Origin: Mesorhabditis belari
Lineage: Eukaryota; Nematoda; Chromadorea; Rhabditida; Rhabditidae
Direction: 5' to 3'
DNA: 64,000 nt
NCBI GenBank assembly: GCA_958450365.1
Contig: CAUEEP010000890.1
Span: forward strand, 452,501-516,500
The notes under the pieces are model-generated. The model saw only the letters and a program-made list of their open reading frames with translations. It did no database searches and was not told the DNA's origin. Made by a program: the position numbers and the translations under genes. This document shows, in pieces, positions 9,767 through 23,620 of the stretch; positions within the stretch are counted from its first letter, which is position 1, and every line of letters begins with the position of its first letter.

Positions 9767-12700
9767 ATGCGCCAGCACTTCACTTTGAGCTCATCATCAT
9801 CCCAGCAATCCCAGCAAGTCATCAACAACTCCAAATCCGATGTATGGCTTCTTCTCTTTCGCTTTTCTCCCACCTTTCTCCAATTTCGTCGATTGACTCG
9901 GAAATGAGGAATGCAAGGATGAGAAAAGCAATGGATTTTCTTCTCCCAGCAACCCCCCTCTCTTCCCTTTTGTCTCATAAAAATTCAATTCGCTCGGCAG
10001 CTGAAATTAGAAAATTTTCCGGCTGGACGAAAAATTGACAACAAATAAGCTGTCGTTCAAATCGTTACTCGACTCCTCGGCACGAATGCAAGAGAGAATG
10101 CATCGGTACGCGACTTCGGTCAGAAATGCCTCGATCAGCTCATCAGGACAAGGATCAGCGAGGATGAAGAGGTCAAGGCTGACAATCAAGGTCGGTATTC
10201 AGCTTTTACAGCTATATTGTTATTGCTTTTCTGAATTGATTTCTGAATTGAATTCTTTTTGCTGTTGGAACTCATTCGATGTTACTCATCCAATGTTAAA
10301 TATTTGAATTGAACAGCGCAACACCAAGATATTTCAGCTTAAAGTTAGCTTGCTAAAGGGAAAAGAGCCGTGCGTGTTTCAAACGTCCTAATCAAACCTA
10401 ATCAAAACATGAACGGTGCCGGCTAGAGTGTGCTCCTTGTTGGCTCCTTGTCTGCAAGGAACACACTCTAGTGCTGGCCATGGAGTTCACCAACTTTGAT
10501 ACGCCATATCTACAGATGTACTCGACAGAACCCATAAGTGTTATTTATTCGGAAAGCTCAGGTTGAGCTCTACAAGATGGTATCAGTTTTTCTATGTTTT
10601 CTATTTTATTCAGGGTTTTTTTGCCCTTCTGAACACCAAAGTTGAAACCTAGAAATTTTCAAAGTCACTTTTCATCGCGATATCGTCGTCAAATCGTGCT
10701 GAAAGTGTGTTTTTTGGAATCTACGCAAAAAAAAATTGGCCCAGGAGAGTAGAATTCGAACAATTGCAACTGGGATATCTTAGGAGAGTTGACTCGGTCA
10801 AAAGACAAAATTTCTCGAGCTATCAACAAAAAATTGATAAATCGAAATCGATTCTTTTTGCATTTTTTCTCTTAGTTGGACATCATTTAAGAGTTGTTAG
10901 TGCTTAGATTTTTGATTTGAAGACAAAAAATCTTGTACTCGTTGTGGTGCGTGTATCAAACGTCCGACAACCCATTCGCAAGTATTTGGAGTGTAAAACC
11001 GCGTAGTCGTTACAGTTTTACTAAGAATTTTTAGGTCAAATTCAAAGAAAAACAAAACTATTTAAGTGATTCGATAGCTCGGAATCTTCTCTTGAAAACT
11101 AGTATAAATTAAGGAAGAAATCTTTCTGCAAAATGAGTTTTGAGTCTTAAAAAGTCTTAAAAAGTTGTGTTTGACAGGAAAAAATAATCGTCATTAGTAT
11201 GGTCGAGAATTCGTTGATTATTTCAGCTTTCCTTTGGTTTTGTGATAATTTTTGAACAAGCTTTTGATTAAATTGTTTGAAATGTTTTGATTTTATTATT
11301 TCCATTTCAATATTTCCATTCTATTCATTTCATTCATCACATTTTCAGCTTTATTTTGGACTTACAAATCATCACTTAATCATTCTTAAATCTAACAGTT
11401 TAACAGTTAAACTGGAAATAAAATCGGAACCAAAGTAGGGGATAAAGCTCTACTCTGGCTCTACTCCGCACGTGTCGCTGTAGCTCATTGGTAGAACGTT
11501 CGCCCGCTAAGCGAACGGCGCCCAACTAAGCGAACAGCGCCCAGCTAAGCGAACAGCGCCCAGCTAAGCGAACAGCGCCCAGCTAAGCGGACGGCGCCCA
11601 GCTAAGCGAACGGCGCCCAGCTAAGCGAACGGCGCCCAGCTAAGCGAACGGCGCCCAGCTAAGCGGACGGCGCCCAGCTAAGCGGACGGCGCCCAGCTAA
11701 GCGGACGGCGCCCAGCTAAGCGGACGGCGCCCAGCTAAGCGGACGGCGCCCAGCTAAGCGGACGGCGCCCAGCTAAGCGGACGGCGCCCAGCTAAGCGGA
11801 CGGCGCCCAGCTAAGCGGACGGCGCCCAGCTAAGCGGACGGCGCCCAGCTAAGCGGACGGCGCCCAGCTAAGCGGACGGCGCCCGGTCGCGCATTCGAAT
11901 CCTGGTGCTGAGAATTTTTGGATTCCTAGCTCAACTCCATAAAAGGCGTCAACTTTAAAGCAAAACTCAAACAATACAAAAGCTATCTTTTCCAAATTCT
12001 TTCTTTATCTTTTGATTTGAGCTGAAACTTCACTCCGACCGTGACCACCATTCAAATGCCGCCCCTCATTCTCCACTACTCAACTCGAAACTAGAAGGGT
12101 ATACAGAAGAAGAGCTAGCCGAGTATCGACAAGTCTTCAATATGTTTGATACAGGTGGATTAAAGTCTGTGTTAGATATGGGTTTTTGTAGAAAATGAGT
12201 CACTTCCACGTTTTAGCAAAAAAAGTGCTTCTTTTCGCGTCGATTCAATGCTATTTCGAGCTTTAGAAAACAACTTTTGGAAGCTTTTTGTTAAGACGTG
12301 AGATTGACTCGTTTTCTACAAAATTTATAGTCAGGATTGTAGCATAGATTAGCTTTGAATTCTTTTGAAAATTCACTCATTTAAATTGATTGTTCTGCAA
12401 GTTAGTTGCAGCTGGTACACCAAGAAATTTTAAAGCTTTGCTGAAAATGAAATCAAGTACGGGTAGCTAAAAGTATGATAGGAAGTACTTGGGTTACCGT
12501 AAAGTCTACTAGGATTACGGTAGCCGAGCCTAGCTTTAAAGCACTAATCTTATGAAAGAGTTTGTCTTGGATTCGGGTTACTGTAGGCAATGTCTTGGAT
12601 TCGGGTTACTGTAGGCAATGTCTTGGATTCGGGTTACTGTAGTCAATGGCTTGGATTCGGGTTACTGTAGGCAATCTCTTGGATTCGGGTTACTGTAAGT

Positions 12701-14291
12701 AATCTCTTGGATTCGGGTTACTGCAGTCAATGTCTTGGATTCGGGTTACTGTAGGCAATCTCTTGGATTCGGGTTACTGTAGTCTTTAAAGCTAGCCGAA
12801 TCACTCTAGCTATTCGGTTAGGATTACGGTAGTCGAATCAATATTCATCATCGATGTTGACAAAGTTTTAAGTTTCCAGATCGTTCCGGAGCGATCGGAT
12901 TGGACGAGCTCGAGGCAGCGATGCGAAATCTTGGATTAGAGCAAACGAGAGAGGAATTGGATAGAATTATTGATGAGGTTTGATGAAAGAAAACTTCTAA
13001 ACTCTTAGCTTTCTTCTTGACAAGTTTTTCTGTTCGCTTTTTGAGCTAGTAATTGCCAATTTCTCAAGCATTTCTAGGTTGATCAACGCGGAAATCACGA
13101 GATCGACTTTGATGAGTTCTGCGATGTGATGCGAAGACTTTATAATAGGTTTTTAAAGGAAAAAAAAAACCCAAATTTCAATGAAAATCTTCAGAAAAAA
13201 CAACTGGAATAGTGTGGTGAAGGAGTGCTTTGCGGTTTTTGATCGGGTAATTTGCTTAGCAATTGCGAAATGAGGGAAATTAACGCTGAAATTCTAGTCT
13301 GAATCCGGAGTGATCTCAAAAAAAAGATTTCCAATATATTCTCCGAGAACTCGGCGATATTACAGACAGTATTATTGTTGATGAGATCTTTATGGAGGTA
13401 AGGATTTGATGATAAACGGTTTTGACTCATATTTCACAGCTTTAACATCCAAATTTGAAGAAAAAGTGTAAACGCATCCTTTCTGGCAAACTTGGCTTTG
13501 TTTTGAGCTGTTTTGAGCCGCTTTGAGCTGTTGTGCGTTCTCTCTGCCACTAAAGAAGTGGCATCTGGCACAGTTCAATGCGCCAGAAGGGGTGCGTTTC
13601 AGTTTGCGCACAAAGCACGCCTTTAAGGCTCTATTTTATGCGTTCTTTGGATGTATTTCAAGAAAAAAGCGGTATCTGGCACAGTTCAGTGCGTCAGTAG
13701 GATTGCGTTTCACTTTGCACCCAAAGTACACCTCTCTATTATTGATCTCTCTTATGCGTTCTTTGGTTGTTTTTCAAGAAAAAAGCGGTATCTGGCAAAG
13801 TTCTATGCGCCAGAAGGGGTGCGTTTCAGTTTGCGCACAAAGTACATCTTTATCGATCTCTCTGATGCGTTCTTTGGCCGTTTTTCAAGAAAAAAGCGGT
13901 GTCTGGCAAAGTTCTATGCGCCAGAAGGGGTGCGTTTCACTTTGCGCACAAAGTACACCTTCCTTACTGATCTCCTTTATGCGTTCTTTGAATGTTTTTC
14001 TCAAAAAAGGCACCATCTAGCACAGGGTTTTGTGTCCGAGATGGTGCTTTTCTTGGTGACTACAAAGAACAAAGCTAGACTTCGCGTGATCGACCGTAAT
14101 CTAAAGGAATCTACCGAAATCTACCGTAATCTACCATAATCTACCGTAATCTAGTTACTGTAGATATTTATGGCCCTTTAAACCTTTAAATCCTTTCGTT
14201 TTAGGCTGACGTTGATGGAAATGGTCTACTCGATTCCGATGAATTCACATATATGTGCAAAAATTATATGACAGATGAGGATATTAACTGA
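9767..14291 (+). CDS. calmodulin-like protein with four EF-hands
   Basis: Eight exons: 9767-9841, 10011-10190, 12022-12154, 12880-12977, 13078-13148, 13195-13246, 13298-13397 and 14205-14291; about 264 aa. The first ~115 residues are a Ser/Gln-rich, then basic extension (starts MRQHFTLSSSSSQQSQQ). Four EF-hands follow, with loops DTDRSGAIGLDE, DQRGNHEIDFDE, DRSESGVISKKD and DVDGNGLLDSDE. Loops 1 and 4 have full Ca2+ ligands; loops 2 and 3 are weaker. It is probably a Ca2+ sensor of the calmodulin-related (cal) group; the extension sets it apart from calmodulin. All junctions agree in phase except within exon 7, where an A8 run is one base longer than the frame requires: a homopolymer error or a real frameshift. 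The introns hold a tRNA-like array and several repeats. Confidence 0.9.
10423..10473. repeat. short inverted repeat in intron
   Basis: GCYRGCNCTAGAGTGTG and its inverse around a short centre (CTCCTTGTTGGCTCCTTGTCTGCAAGGA). It sits in intron 2 of the EF-hand gene, where 10191-11465 otherwise shows nothing coding. Confidence 0.6.
11472..11911 (+). tRNA. tRNA-like sequence expanded by a 19-bp tandem array
   Basis: The 5' part has an A-box (TAGCTCATTGGTAGAAC) and a perfect anticodon stem GTTCGC/GCGAAC with loop CCGCTAA (anticodon GCU, C at position 33). About 20 copies of CCCAGCTAAGCGGACGGCG follow (early units GAACAGCG, later GGACGGCG), then the 3' part GCGCATTCGAATCCTGG. Each unit repeats the 3' half of the anticodon arm plus the variable region. 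Without the array it would be about 73 nt and Gly-tRNA-like in layout. It lies in intron 2 of the EF-hand gene. The acceptor stem is poor, so it is unlikely to be a working tRNA. Confidence 0.55.
12550..12787. repeat. 27/28-bp array GTCTTGGATTCGGGTTACTG
   Basis: About eight units of TCTTGGATTCGGGTTACTGT + AGGCAATG in intron 3 of the EF-hand gene. Flanking sequence has related GGTTACCGTA / GGATTACGGTAG words. Confidence 0.9.
13468..14035. repeat. about 120-140-bp tandem repeat derived from the GCGCCAGAAAGG family
   Basis: Four units in the last intron of the EF-hand gene, each with GGTGCGTTTCASTTTGCRC, ACAAAGTACA and CGTTCTTTGG...CAAGAAAAAAGC. ORFs on this strand are repeat translations. The core is the dispersed CGCCAGAAAGGGTGCGTTT element. 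Confidence 0.8.
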
Positions 14292-14305
14292 TTTTTCGGA
14301 TTTTA

Positions 14306-14559
14306 TACACTACTGGACAACGAAATATCATATTTGAAAAACGAACGTCACTTTCGCCCGTCTGTAACCCCCTTGTCTTCACCGTATTTCTAAATATTAA
14401 TATTACCATTGTGTAGCCGTTGAAAAGAGCTTTCAGAAAATGTATAACACTAATAGTTTAAACTCAAAGACAAACTCAAAGACAAGGAGAGTTGCAGACG
14501 CGCGAAAGTTTTTCGACGATCGTTTTTCAAATATCATATTTCATTGTCCAGCACTGTAC
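14306..14559. mobile_element. MITE in the 3' UTR of the EF-hand gene
   Basis: 254 bp with about 38-bp inverted ends (TACACTACTGGACAACGAAA, then TATCATATTTGAAAAACGA, and inverse). It starts 15 bases after the stop codon and ends just before the AATAAA at 14564. The ends resemble Tc1-type CAGTGCTGGACAA termini. Confidence 0.82.
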
Positions 14560-14563
14560 ATTC

Positions 14564-14569
14564 AATAAA
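14564..14569 (+). promoter_or_regulatory. poly(A) signal AATAAA
   Basis: First AATAAA after the EF-hand stop, immediately after the MITE. If it is used, the MITE is part of the mRNA. Confidence 0.45.
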
Positions 14570-14679
14570 GGATCATTGAATTTCACTTTTTAAACACCTA
14601 AAACTACACAAAAATCAAAATATTTGATGGAATTTGATGGAATTTTGAGTACTACCGGCTTAAGTAAGTTTTGATTCGT

Positions 14680-14970
14680 TTAAGAATCAAATTTTTTTTT
14701 TCTTCTCGATTCTAATTCTAATTTCAAGAGATTTACGAAAATTTCAATGATTTTTAAATAGATTATAGTCGATTTTAAAGTCAAACACTTCAAAGAATCG
14801 AAAAAAAATCGAGTGATTCGTTTAAGAATCAAATTTCTTCTCGATTTCAAGAGATTTACTTCTTTTGAAAGTAAATCTCTTGATTTCAATGATTTTTCGA
14901 AATTTCAATGATTTTTAAATAGATTATAGTCGATTTTAAAGTCAAACACTTCAAAGAATCGAAAAAAATC
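14680..14970. repeat. direct duplication, ATTTTTAAATAGATTATAGTCG module
   Basis: A roughly 130-bp AT-rich module (CAATGATTTTTAAATAGATT...AAGAATCGAAAAAAATCGAG) is present twice, separated by an AGAGATTTACTTC / GAAGTAAATCTCT hairpin. From 14971 to 15540 there is a Lys/Glu-rich open stretch (about 14985-15085) that could be an exon but has no good acceptor; otherwise nothing. Confidence 0.65.
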
Positions 14971-15549
14971 GAGTGAAAGGACAAGATCGGAAGCGGAATT
15001 CTCACATCGGATTGAAGCAAAAGAAAGGAAAGAAAACGAACACACAAAACATGAAAAGAGATCCGACAAAGAAAAAGAGACATCTCCGTGTCTTTTTCTT
15101 CTTTTTCTTCTTGTTCACCATTTTCTTTTTCTTTCTAGATCATAGATTTCTGGATTCAATCGATAGATCCTTTTTTTTCTGGAATTTCTTTGGCCTTTTC
15201 TTGTACTTTTCCTGTTCTTGTTCTTTAAATCTACTCAAAAAATGTAAACTCTATCTTCCTGGCGCACTAAATCCTTGGATATCAAGAAAAATGGATAATT
15301 CAGTGCGCTAGGTAGCCGTTTTTAAGTTACTTAGCTTTCTTTTCTTTAATCAAAACTAGAAATGAGTTCTTTTAAGAATGATAAAATATTCCCAGCTTAA
15401 GGACAAGTTTTTCAATTGTTTCTAAAGATAATGATGAATGATTTATGCTTTAAAAGTCATTTTTTTATGATCTTTCTCTATATTCTTCTGCCATTAAGGA
15501 AAAAGAATGATTTTTGGATCTTCTGGAGATTGATATTGAAGATTGATCA

Positions 15550-16105
15550 TTGAAGATTGAAGATTGATCACTGATGGGCGGGGGACAAATGCTACCTTTT
15601 TTTTGCGCACCCGGACATTTGCGCACCTTTTTTTTCCGCACCTTGCCCATTAGCGCACCTTTTTTAGCGTTTTAAAAAAGCGAATATTAACCTAAAGCTC
15701 TAAAAAGCTAATATTAATCAATTTCTATTCCAAAAGTTGTTTTTCTAGGTAATTTTAGGGCGTAGAATCGAAATTTTGACATAACAGAGCGTGTGGAACC
15801 AATTTGAAAGACGCTAGATCAAAACAAAACGGCTAGAACAAATTACAGAAAATTGTCGATTTTTCTCCTTGTATAACTCCGTCCGTTTGTTTCCACAAGC
15901 TCTGATATGTCAAAATTTCGATTCTACGCCCTAAAATTACCTAGAAAAACAACTTTTGGAATAGAAATTGGTTACTATTAGCTTTTTAGAGCTTTAGGTT
16001 AATATTGGCTTTTTTTAAAATGCGAAAAAAGGTGCGTTAATGGGCAAGGTGCGGAAAAAAAAGGTCGCATTTGTCCCGCTCCCTTATTGATCATCTTTCA
16101 TCTTC
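15550..16105. mobile_element. foldback element, GACAAATGCGACCTTTTTTT family
   Basis: Inverted arms of about 250 bp: left TTGATCACTGATGGGCGGGG, then GACAAATGCTACC and GTTTTTCTAGGTAATTTTAG; right the inverse. No ORF spans it. A second, shorter copy is at 61784-62160. From 16106 to 16725 no feature is seen. Confidence 0.8.
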
Positions 16106-16727
16106 AACTGTCAGCCAAGGAGTCAACGATAATGAGATTTAGTGATCTGTTGAATTCTAGTAGAGTCTTGGCTTGGTTTGGCTTGGCTTTTCTTTAGAAT
16201 ATTTGATCAATCTTCGATTGCTTGTCAATTTAAACTAAAAAAACGAATCCTTGAAAAGTGAATCGAAAGCAATCTTGCTTTTCTGTTCAATTTTTTCAAT
16301 GCTTTTCCATTTCTCGAACTCAACTTTCCTCTAAACAATAAAATGGGTTCAAGAGCTGATCTCGACGTCATTCTTATCTGAATGACTGGACGGCAAAGGA
16401 CCGTTGCTTATTGTTTACCCGGCGTTTGTTTGTGTGTTTGTTTGGGGATCGAATTTAGACCGGATTTCTCTACTTCATCCCCCTTTTTTTTTCCTTGATC
16501 TCTTTTCCACAATTCTCTTCACAAACCTGATCTCATCAAATCTTTTGTGCTGATTTTTGGCTTGGCTTTTTGGCTTGTTTCTAGTTTTCCTGTAAATTAG
16601 TATTCATTTACCTATTAAATTGTCGAATTCAAAATAAACTAAATTCAAAATGAGTTTAACAAAATTTAGCAAAACTTAGCAAACGATTTTAGAACGATTT
16701 TAAACGATGAGGCTGATATTCCTTTTG

Positions 16728-17295
16728 GCAACAGTAACTGTAAGTTAATAGTAAGATACAACAGTAGCCGTAAGTTAACAGTAACATACAACAGTAACTG
16801 TAAGTTAACAGTAACATACAACAGTAACTGTAAGTTAACAGTAACATACAACAGTAACTGTAAGTTAACAGTAACATACAACAGTAACTGTAAGTTAACA
16901 GTAACATACAACAGTAACTGTAAGTTAACAGTAACATACAACAGTAACTGTAAGTTAACAGTAACATACAACAGTAACTGTAAGTTAACAGTAACATACA
17001 ACAGTAACTGTAAGTTAACAGTAACATACAACAGTAACTGTAAGTTAACAGTAACATACAACAGTAACTGTAAGTTAACAGTAACATACAACAGTAACTG
17101 TAATTTAACAGTAGCATACAACAGTAGCCGTAAGTTAACAGTAACATACAACAGTAACTGTAAGTTAACAGTAACATACAACAGTAACTGTAAGTTAACA
17201 GTAACATACAACAGTAACGTACAACAGTAACGTACAACAGTAACGTACAACAGTAACGTACAACAGTAACGTACAACAGTAACGTACAACAATAA
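16728..17295. repeat. 30-bp array CAGTAACTGTAAGTTAACAG
   Basis: About 16 nearly identical 30-bp units (CAGTAACTGTAAGTTAACAG + TAACATACAA), then seven 12-13-bp units (CAGTAACGTACAA) that look like an internally deleted form. The long minus-strand ORFs are repeat translations. Confidence 0.95.
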
Positions 17296-17361
17296 CCCTA
17301 AGTTAACAATAAATTCATCTAAGGATTTCAATTCATCAATTATTTAACACGATTTAGACAG

Positions 17362-20137
<2,776 letters not shown>

Positions 20138-20244
20138 CAAAAAGCATTTCTATGTTCTCTATGCTCTAAAAGTATCATTTCTATATTCTCTATATTCTAA
20201 AAGTATCATTTCTATATTCTCCATGTTCTTCATGCACTTTTTGC

Positions 20245-20338
20245 TGTATAAAAGCACCCTTTCTGGTCCACTGAAATCCTTCATGTTTTCAAGGAAACCA
20301 GTGCACCAGCAAGCGCGCTTACATGAGCACAAAGTGCA
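20245..20338. repeat. AAGCACCCTTTCTGGTCCACT hairpin repeat
   Basis: An arm pair of the dispersed family around a TGAAATCCTTCATG...CAAGGAAACC centre, followed by GCACAAAGTGCA. From 20340 to 20550 nothing else is seen. Confidence 0.6.
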
Positions 20339-20551
20339 GCTAAAGAGCTAAAAGCAGCTCCTCATTGTGCTTCAATTCTTTTGCATTTTGCTTCACGGGT
20401 ATATCTCGCTACTCTTTTTTGTTTTATAAAATTTATTCTTTAAATCGACCAGAATTTTGTGGGAAAAAAATGAAATTTGACGAATTTGGCTGAAGAATTC
20501 AGTCTTAAAGTGATTATATAAAAATTTACATAACTAGAGTAATTTAAGGCG

Positions 20552-20624
20552 TTAGTGAAGTCGATTTACTGGAGCTGGATCCGGGCAATAGTCTGGACGA
20601 TCGAGGCAGTACTTGAGGGTGCTT
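20552..20624 (-). CDS. possible alternative last exon of the 23184-21455 gene
   Basis: After a clean acceptor (TTTTTTCAG), 23 codons read STLKYCLDRPDYCPDPAPVN then RLH and a TAA stop. Cys/Pro/Asp composition looks like real coding sequence. It joins in frame to 21553-21483 if the donor CA|GTGGGT at 21482 is used, which would give a 188-aa product in place of 173 aa. Confidence 0.5.
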
Positions 20625-20687
20625 CTGAAAAAGATAAAATAGAAAAAACAGTTTGAAGTACAGTAATTCCAATTCTACAGACGACTA

Positions 20688-20956
20688 CTGTACTCTAAAG
20701 TAGACAGAGACTACAGATAACTACTGTACCCTAAAGTAGACAGAGACTACGGGCAACTACTGTACTCTAAAGTAGACAGAGACTACAGATAGCTACTGTA
20801 CTCTAAAGTAGACAGAGACTACGGACAACTACTGTACTCTAAAGTAGACAGAGACTACAGATAGCTACTGTACTCTAAAGTAGACAGAGACTACAGATAA
20901 CTACTGTACTCTAAAGTAGACAGAGACTACAGATAACTACTGTACTCTAAAGTGGA
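20688..20956. repeat. 36-bp array CTCTAAAGTAGACAGAGACTAC
   Basis: About seven units of TAGACAGAGACTACAGATAA + CTACTGTACTCTAAAG; lies between the two alternative 3' exons of the minus-strand gene. Confidence 0.93.
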
Positions 20957-21454
20957 CGTAATACTGAATATCTTCTGTTTAAAAGCTTTTCAGTCTTTGC
21001 CTGGATACTATAGATATGGGCCAGTTCCTTTGCGTTTTCTAAAAAGCACTTAAAACTACCGTAACCCATTGGCAGTTTGATTTGATTTTGGTCAAATTTG
21101 ATGCAGGGAACACAAGACTCAGTGAATGAGACAAACATTGGGCCGATCAAATGGAAACTGGCTAGTTGGTGAGCTACAGAATAGCTACAGAAGCTACAGT
21201 ATCCATAGCTATAGAATCCGTAGCTATAGAATCCGTAGCTATAGAATCCTACAGTATCCATAACTACAGAAGCTATAGTATCCCTAGATACAGTCTCTAC
21301 AAGTCACGCCTTCTCTTTCAAATCGTAGTCACACTTTGGAGCTGTTACTATTGAGCACTTTGGAGCTGTTACTATTACTATTGACTGCTGGACTCTTGGC
21401 TAAACTGGAACTAGACCCAACAATTGGTATTTACATGATACTTGCTGAATTTGT

Positions 21455-23184
21455 CTATCTGTGCCTTTTCCACAAAACCCACTGAATTGGATAGGGATTC
21501 GAGGCGGCTTGCCAGCTTGTTTCCTCGTCGAATTGCCAGAAACCCTGTCGAACCTGTAAAATGGAGAAATCTATGAGTAAAGTAAGAGACTAATCTTGAA
21601 GATTTCAAACAATTTCCTCACTTCAGGCATTGGTGGTTTATAGGCGTCGCCCAAATCTCTTTCATCGTCCTCCTCCGGATCGGCGTCACTCGAATAAGTC
21701 GTCGTTGTTGTAGTCACCGTTTTTCTGGGAATAAAAATCGATTTTTAAAGCTGAGCTTGATCGATCAGTCTGTTTTAAAGCTTTGATTAGTTTTGTAAGT
21801 TAGTTGCCGTATTTCTTCGAATAGAAGACCGGGTAAAGAGTATCATCGCGTACTCTTGCGTAGCAGCCCTTTTTAAAATTTCTTTTCTGCATAAAAGCTT
21901 TCAATGAAGTGCTATAGGGTTGGGAAATGGCTCAAAAATACCACATGAGCTAACAGATTTTTGAGCCATTTCCCAGCCCTATAGCACTTCATTGAAAGCT
22001 TTTATGTAGAAAAGAAATTTTTAAAAGGGCTGCTACGCAAGAGTACGCGATGATACTCTTTACCCGGTCTTCTATTCGAAGAAATACGGTAGTTAGTTAG
22101 CTAGTTAGTTACTTAGCTAGTTAGTTAGCTAGTTAGCTAGTTACTTAGGTAGCTAGTTAGTTAGCTAGCTAGTTAGCTAGTTACTTAGGTAGCTAGTTAG
22201 TTAGCTAGCTAGTTAGTTAGTTAGTTAGCTTTCTTCTTGTCTAAGTTAGCTAACTTGTGTAAGTTGTCTAAGTTGTCAAGTTAGCTAACTTGGCTCAGAA
22301 TAACATCAAACGAGCTAGCTTCAGTGTCTAGCTTCAGCGTGGAAATATTAGAGTTGTTGTTTTTGAGTTGCTTTTGAGCACAACTCGAAAATTCACTCAA
22401 TTCAATTTCCTCACCTCATAGGCATTTGCCCTTGATCGTTTAAAAGATGAGCTGCCCAACCACAATGTAACAACAATATGCCGACGATTAACAAGAGAAG
22501 ACCCAACGGGAATAGAACACCGCCACTAGAGAAGGAAATTGAGATTGTTTAAACCTGCTCACTCGTCAAGTGAGTCGACTTCAAGTGAAAAAGTTGTTGA
22601 AAAATTGAATTGAAAGTCAAATTCTATCACTCACAGTCCTCCACATTCGACCGCAATACAAATCAATAAAGCGGCGAAGACCATCATTGCGCCGATGAAG
22701 AAACAAATGAGACCAGCGGCAAGAACGGCGCGTCTAGATTTGGTTTTGATTTGATGAGAGAAATGGTAATTGATGAGCAGATTGATTATCATCATCTTCT
22801 AGATGTTCTGGCTTTGTTTAAAAAGCAAATGAAATGCATCAAGACTTTAATGCTTGGCGCTGTACTTGGCTCTGTATTTGGCTCTGTACTTGGCTCTGTA
22901 CTTGACTCTGTATTTGGCTCTGTACTTGGCTCACTTGGCTCACTTGGCTCTGTACTTGGCCCTGTACTTGGCTCTGTACTTGGCTCTGTACTCGGCTCAC
23001 TTGGCTCTGTACTTGTTTAAACAAAGCTGACTCCTAGGGCTTTATTCATCTCGTCTTTATCATCAAGTTCTTACCTAGCTTTCCAGATTCCCATATAGGC
23101 AGGAAGGCAAGGAAAACAAAAAGCTGGTGGCGAGTGTCTTCTGTACCAAGGAACCCATTGAGATTCAGTCACTATCCGACCCAT
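21455..23184 (-). CDS. two-TM membrane protein with acidic Thr-rich tail
   Basis: Five exons, 5' to 3': 23184-23075, 22733-22635, 22525-22415, 21724-21622, 21553-21455. All phases agree, stop TAG, 173 aa. The N-terminus starts [10 protein letters not shown] and is Trp/Pro/Cys-rich ([16 protein letters not shown]). Two adjacent TM helices follow ([20 protein letters not shown] and [19 protein letters not shown]) with a short Cys-Gly loop. The rest is hydrophilic: [20 protein letters not shown], then AYKPPMPE and an aromatic end WVLWKRHR. No signal peptide is obvious; probably a tail-exposed integral membrane protein. The family is not recognised. A MITE lies 38 bases upstream of the ATG, in the likely promoter. 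A second 3' end is possible through 20624-20552. Confidence 0.85.
21807..22090. mobile_element. foldback MITE (CCGTATTTCTTCGAATAGAA)
   Basis: Two nearly perfect arms of about 130 bp (CCGTATTTCTTCGAATAGAA, ACCGGGTAAAGAGTATCATC, TTCAATGAAGTGCTATAGGG) around a short centre. It lies in intron 3 of the minus-strand membrane-protein gene. The transcript would form a very long hairpin. Confidence 0.9.
22091..22216. repeat. TAGTTAGC/TAGCTAGT array
   Basis: Units of 4 and 8 bp (AGTTAGCTAGTTAGTTACTTAG) starting exactly at the end of the foldback element, whose flanking word is TAGTTAG. Confidence 0.9.
22856..23016. repeat. 12-bp array GGCTCTGTACTT
   Basis: About 13 units with ACTTGGCTC variants in intron 1 of the minus-strand membrane-protein gene. 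The GSVLGSVL and QVQSQVQS frames are repeat translations. Confidence 0.95.
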
Positions 23185-23221
23185 TCTTGATTTGAAAATT
23201 AAACTATTTATGTAAAGCGAA

Positions 23222-23437
23222 TACCGTATTCTCTCTAATACTAGTGCACTCTAAGCCTTGTCTAAATTGGTCGAAATCTCGTAAACCGCTTATCAGAACC
23301 TATCGATGTGGGATCGGAAAATGTAGCTGACGATGAGATCTAGTGGGGGATTTGAGTGTTGAGCTTCTGGGAAAGCTTTGGAACGATAAAATAGTCACCA
23401 ACTCGGCTCGGTTGGGTGCATTAGAGAGAATACGGTA
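23222..23437. mobile_element. MITE (CCGTATTCTCTCTAATAC family)
   Basis: 216 bp with inverted ends TACCGTATTCTCTCTAATRC, TA-flanked. A second, partly truncated copy in the opposite orientation lies at about 43000-43197 (shared: CTCATCGTCAGCTACATTTT, ACATCGATAGGTTCTGATAA). It is in the promoter region of the minus-strand gene starting at 23184. Confidence 0.82.
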
Positions 23438-23544
23438 GTTGAATTGTCAAGAAAACTTTAATATCAAAGAACAGAGAAAAGTAGACAACAAAGACAAATT
23501 TAATAGGTGAATGGTAGAGTATTATTGCTTGGCTTTAAGAGTAA

Positions 23545-23620
23545 GCAAAGTTTATCAAAGTCAGCAAAGTTTATCAAGGTCAGCAAAGCTTATCAAGGTC
23601 AGCAAACTTTATCAAAGTCA
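23545..23620. repeat. 19-bp array TTTATCAAGGTCAGCAAAG
   Basis: Four units with SCTTATCAAG variants. No gene seen from 23438 to 23720. Confidence 0.85.

Noticed and set aside
14985..15085. Lys/Glu-rich open stretch as an exon
   Set aside because: No convincing acceptor and a poor donor (GTGTCT); the composition may only reflect A-rich DNA.
16666..17331. 221-aa and 195-aa hydrophobic minus-strand ORFs
   Set aside because: Translation of a 30-bp array; no splice or start context, and two frames are equally open.
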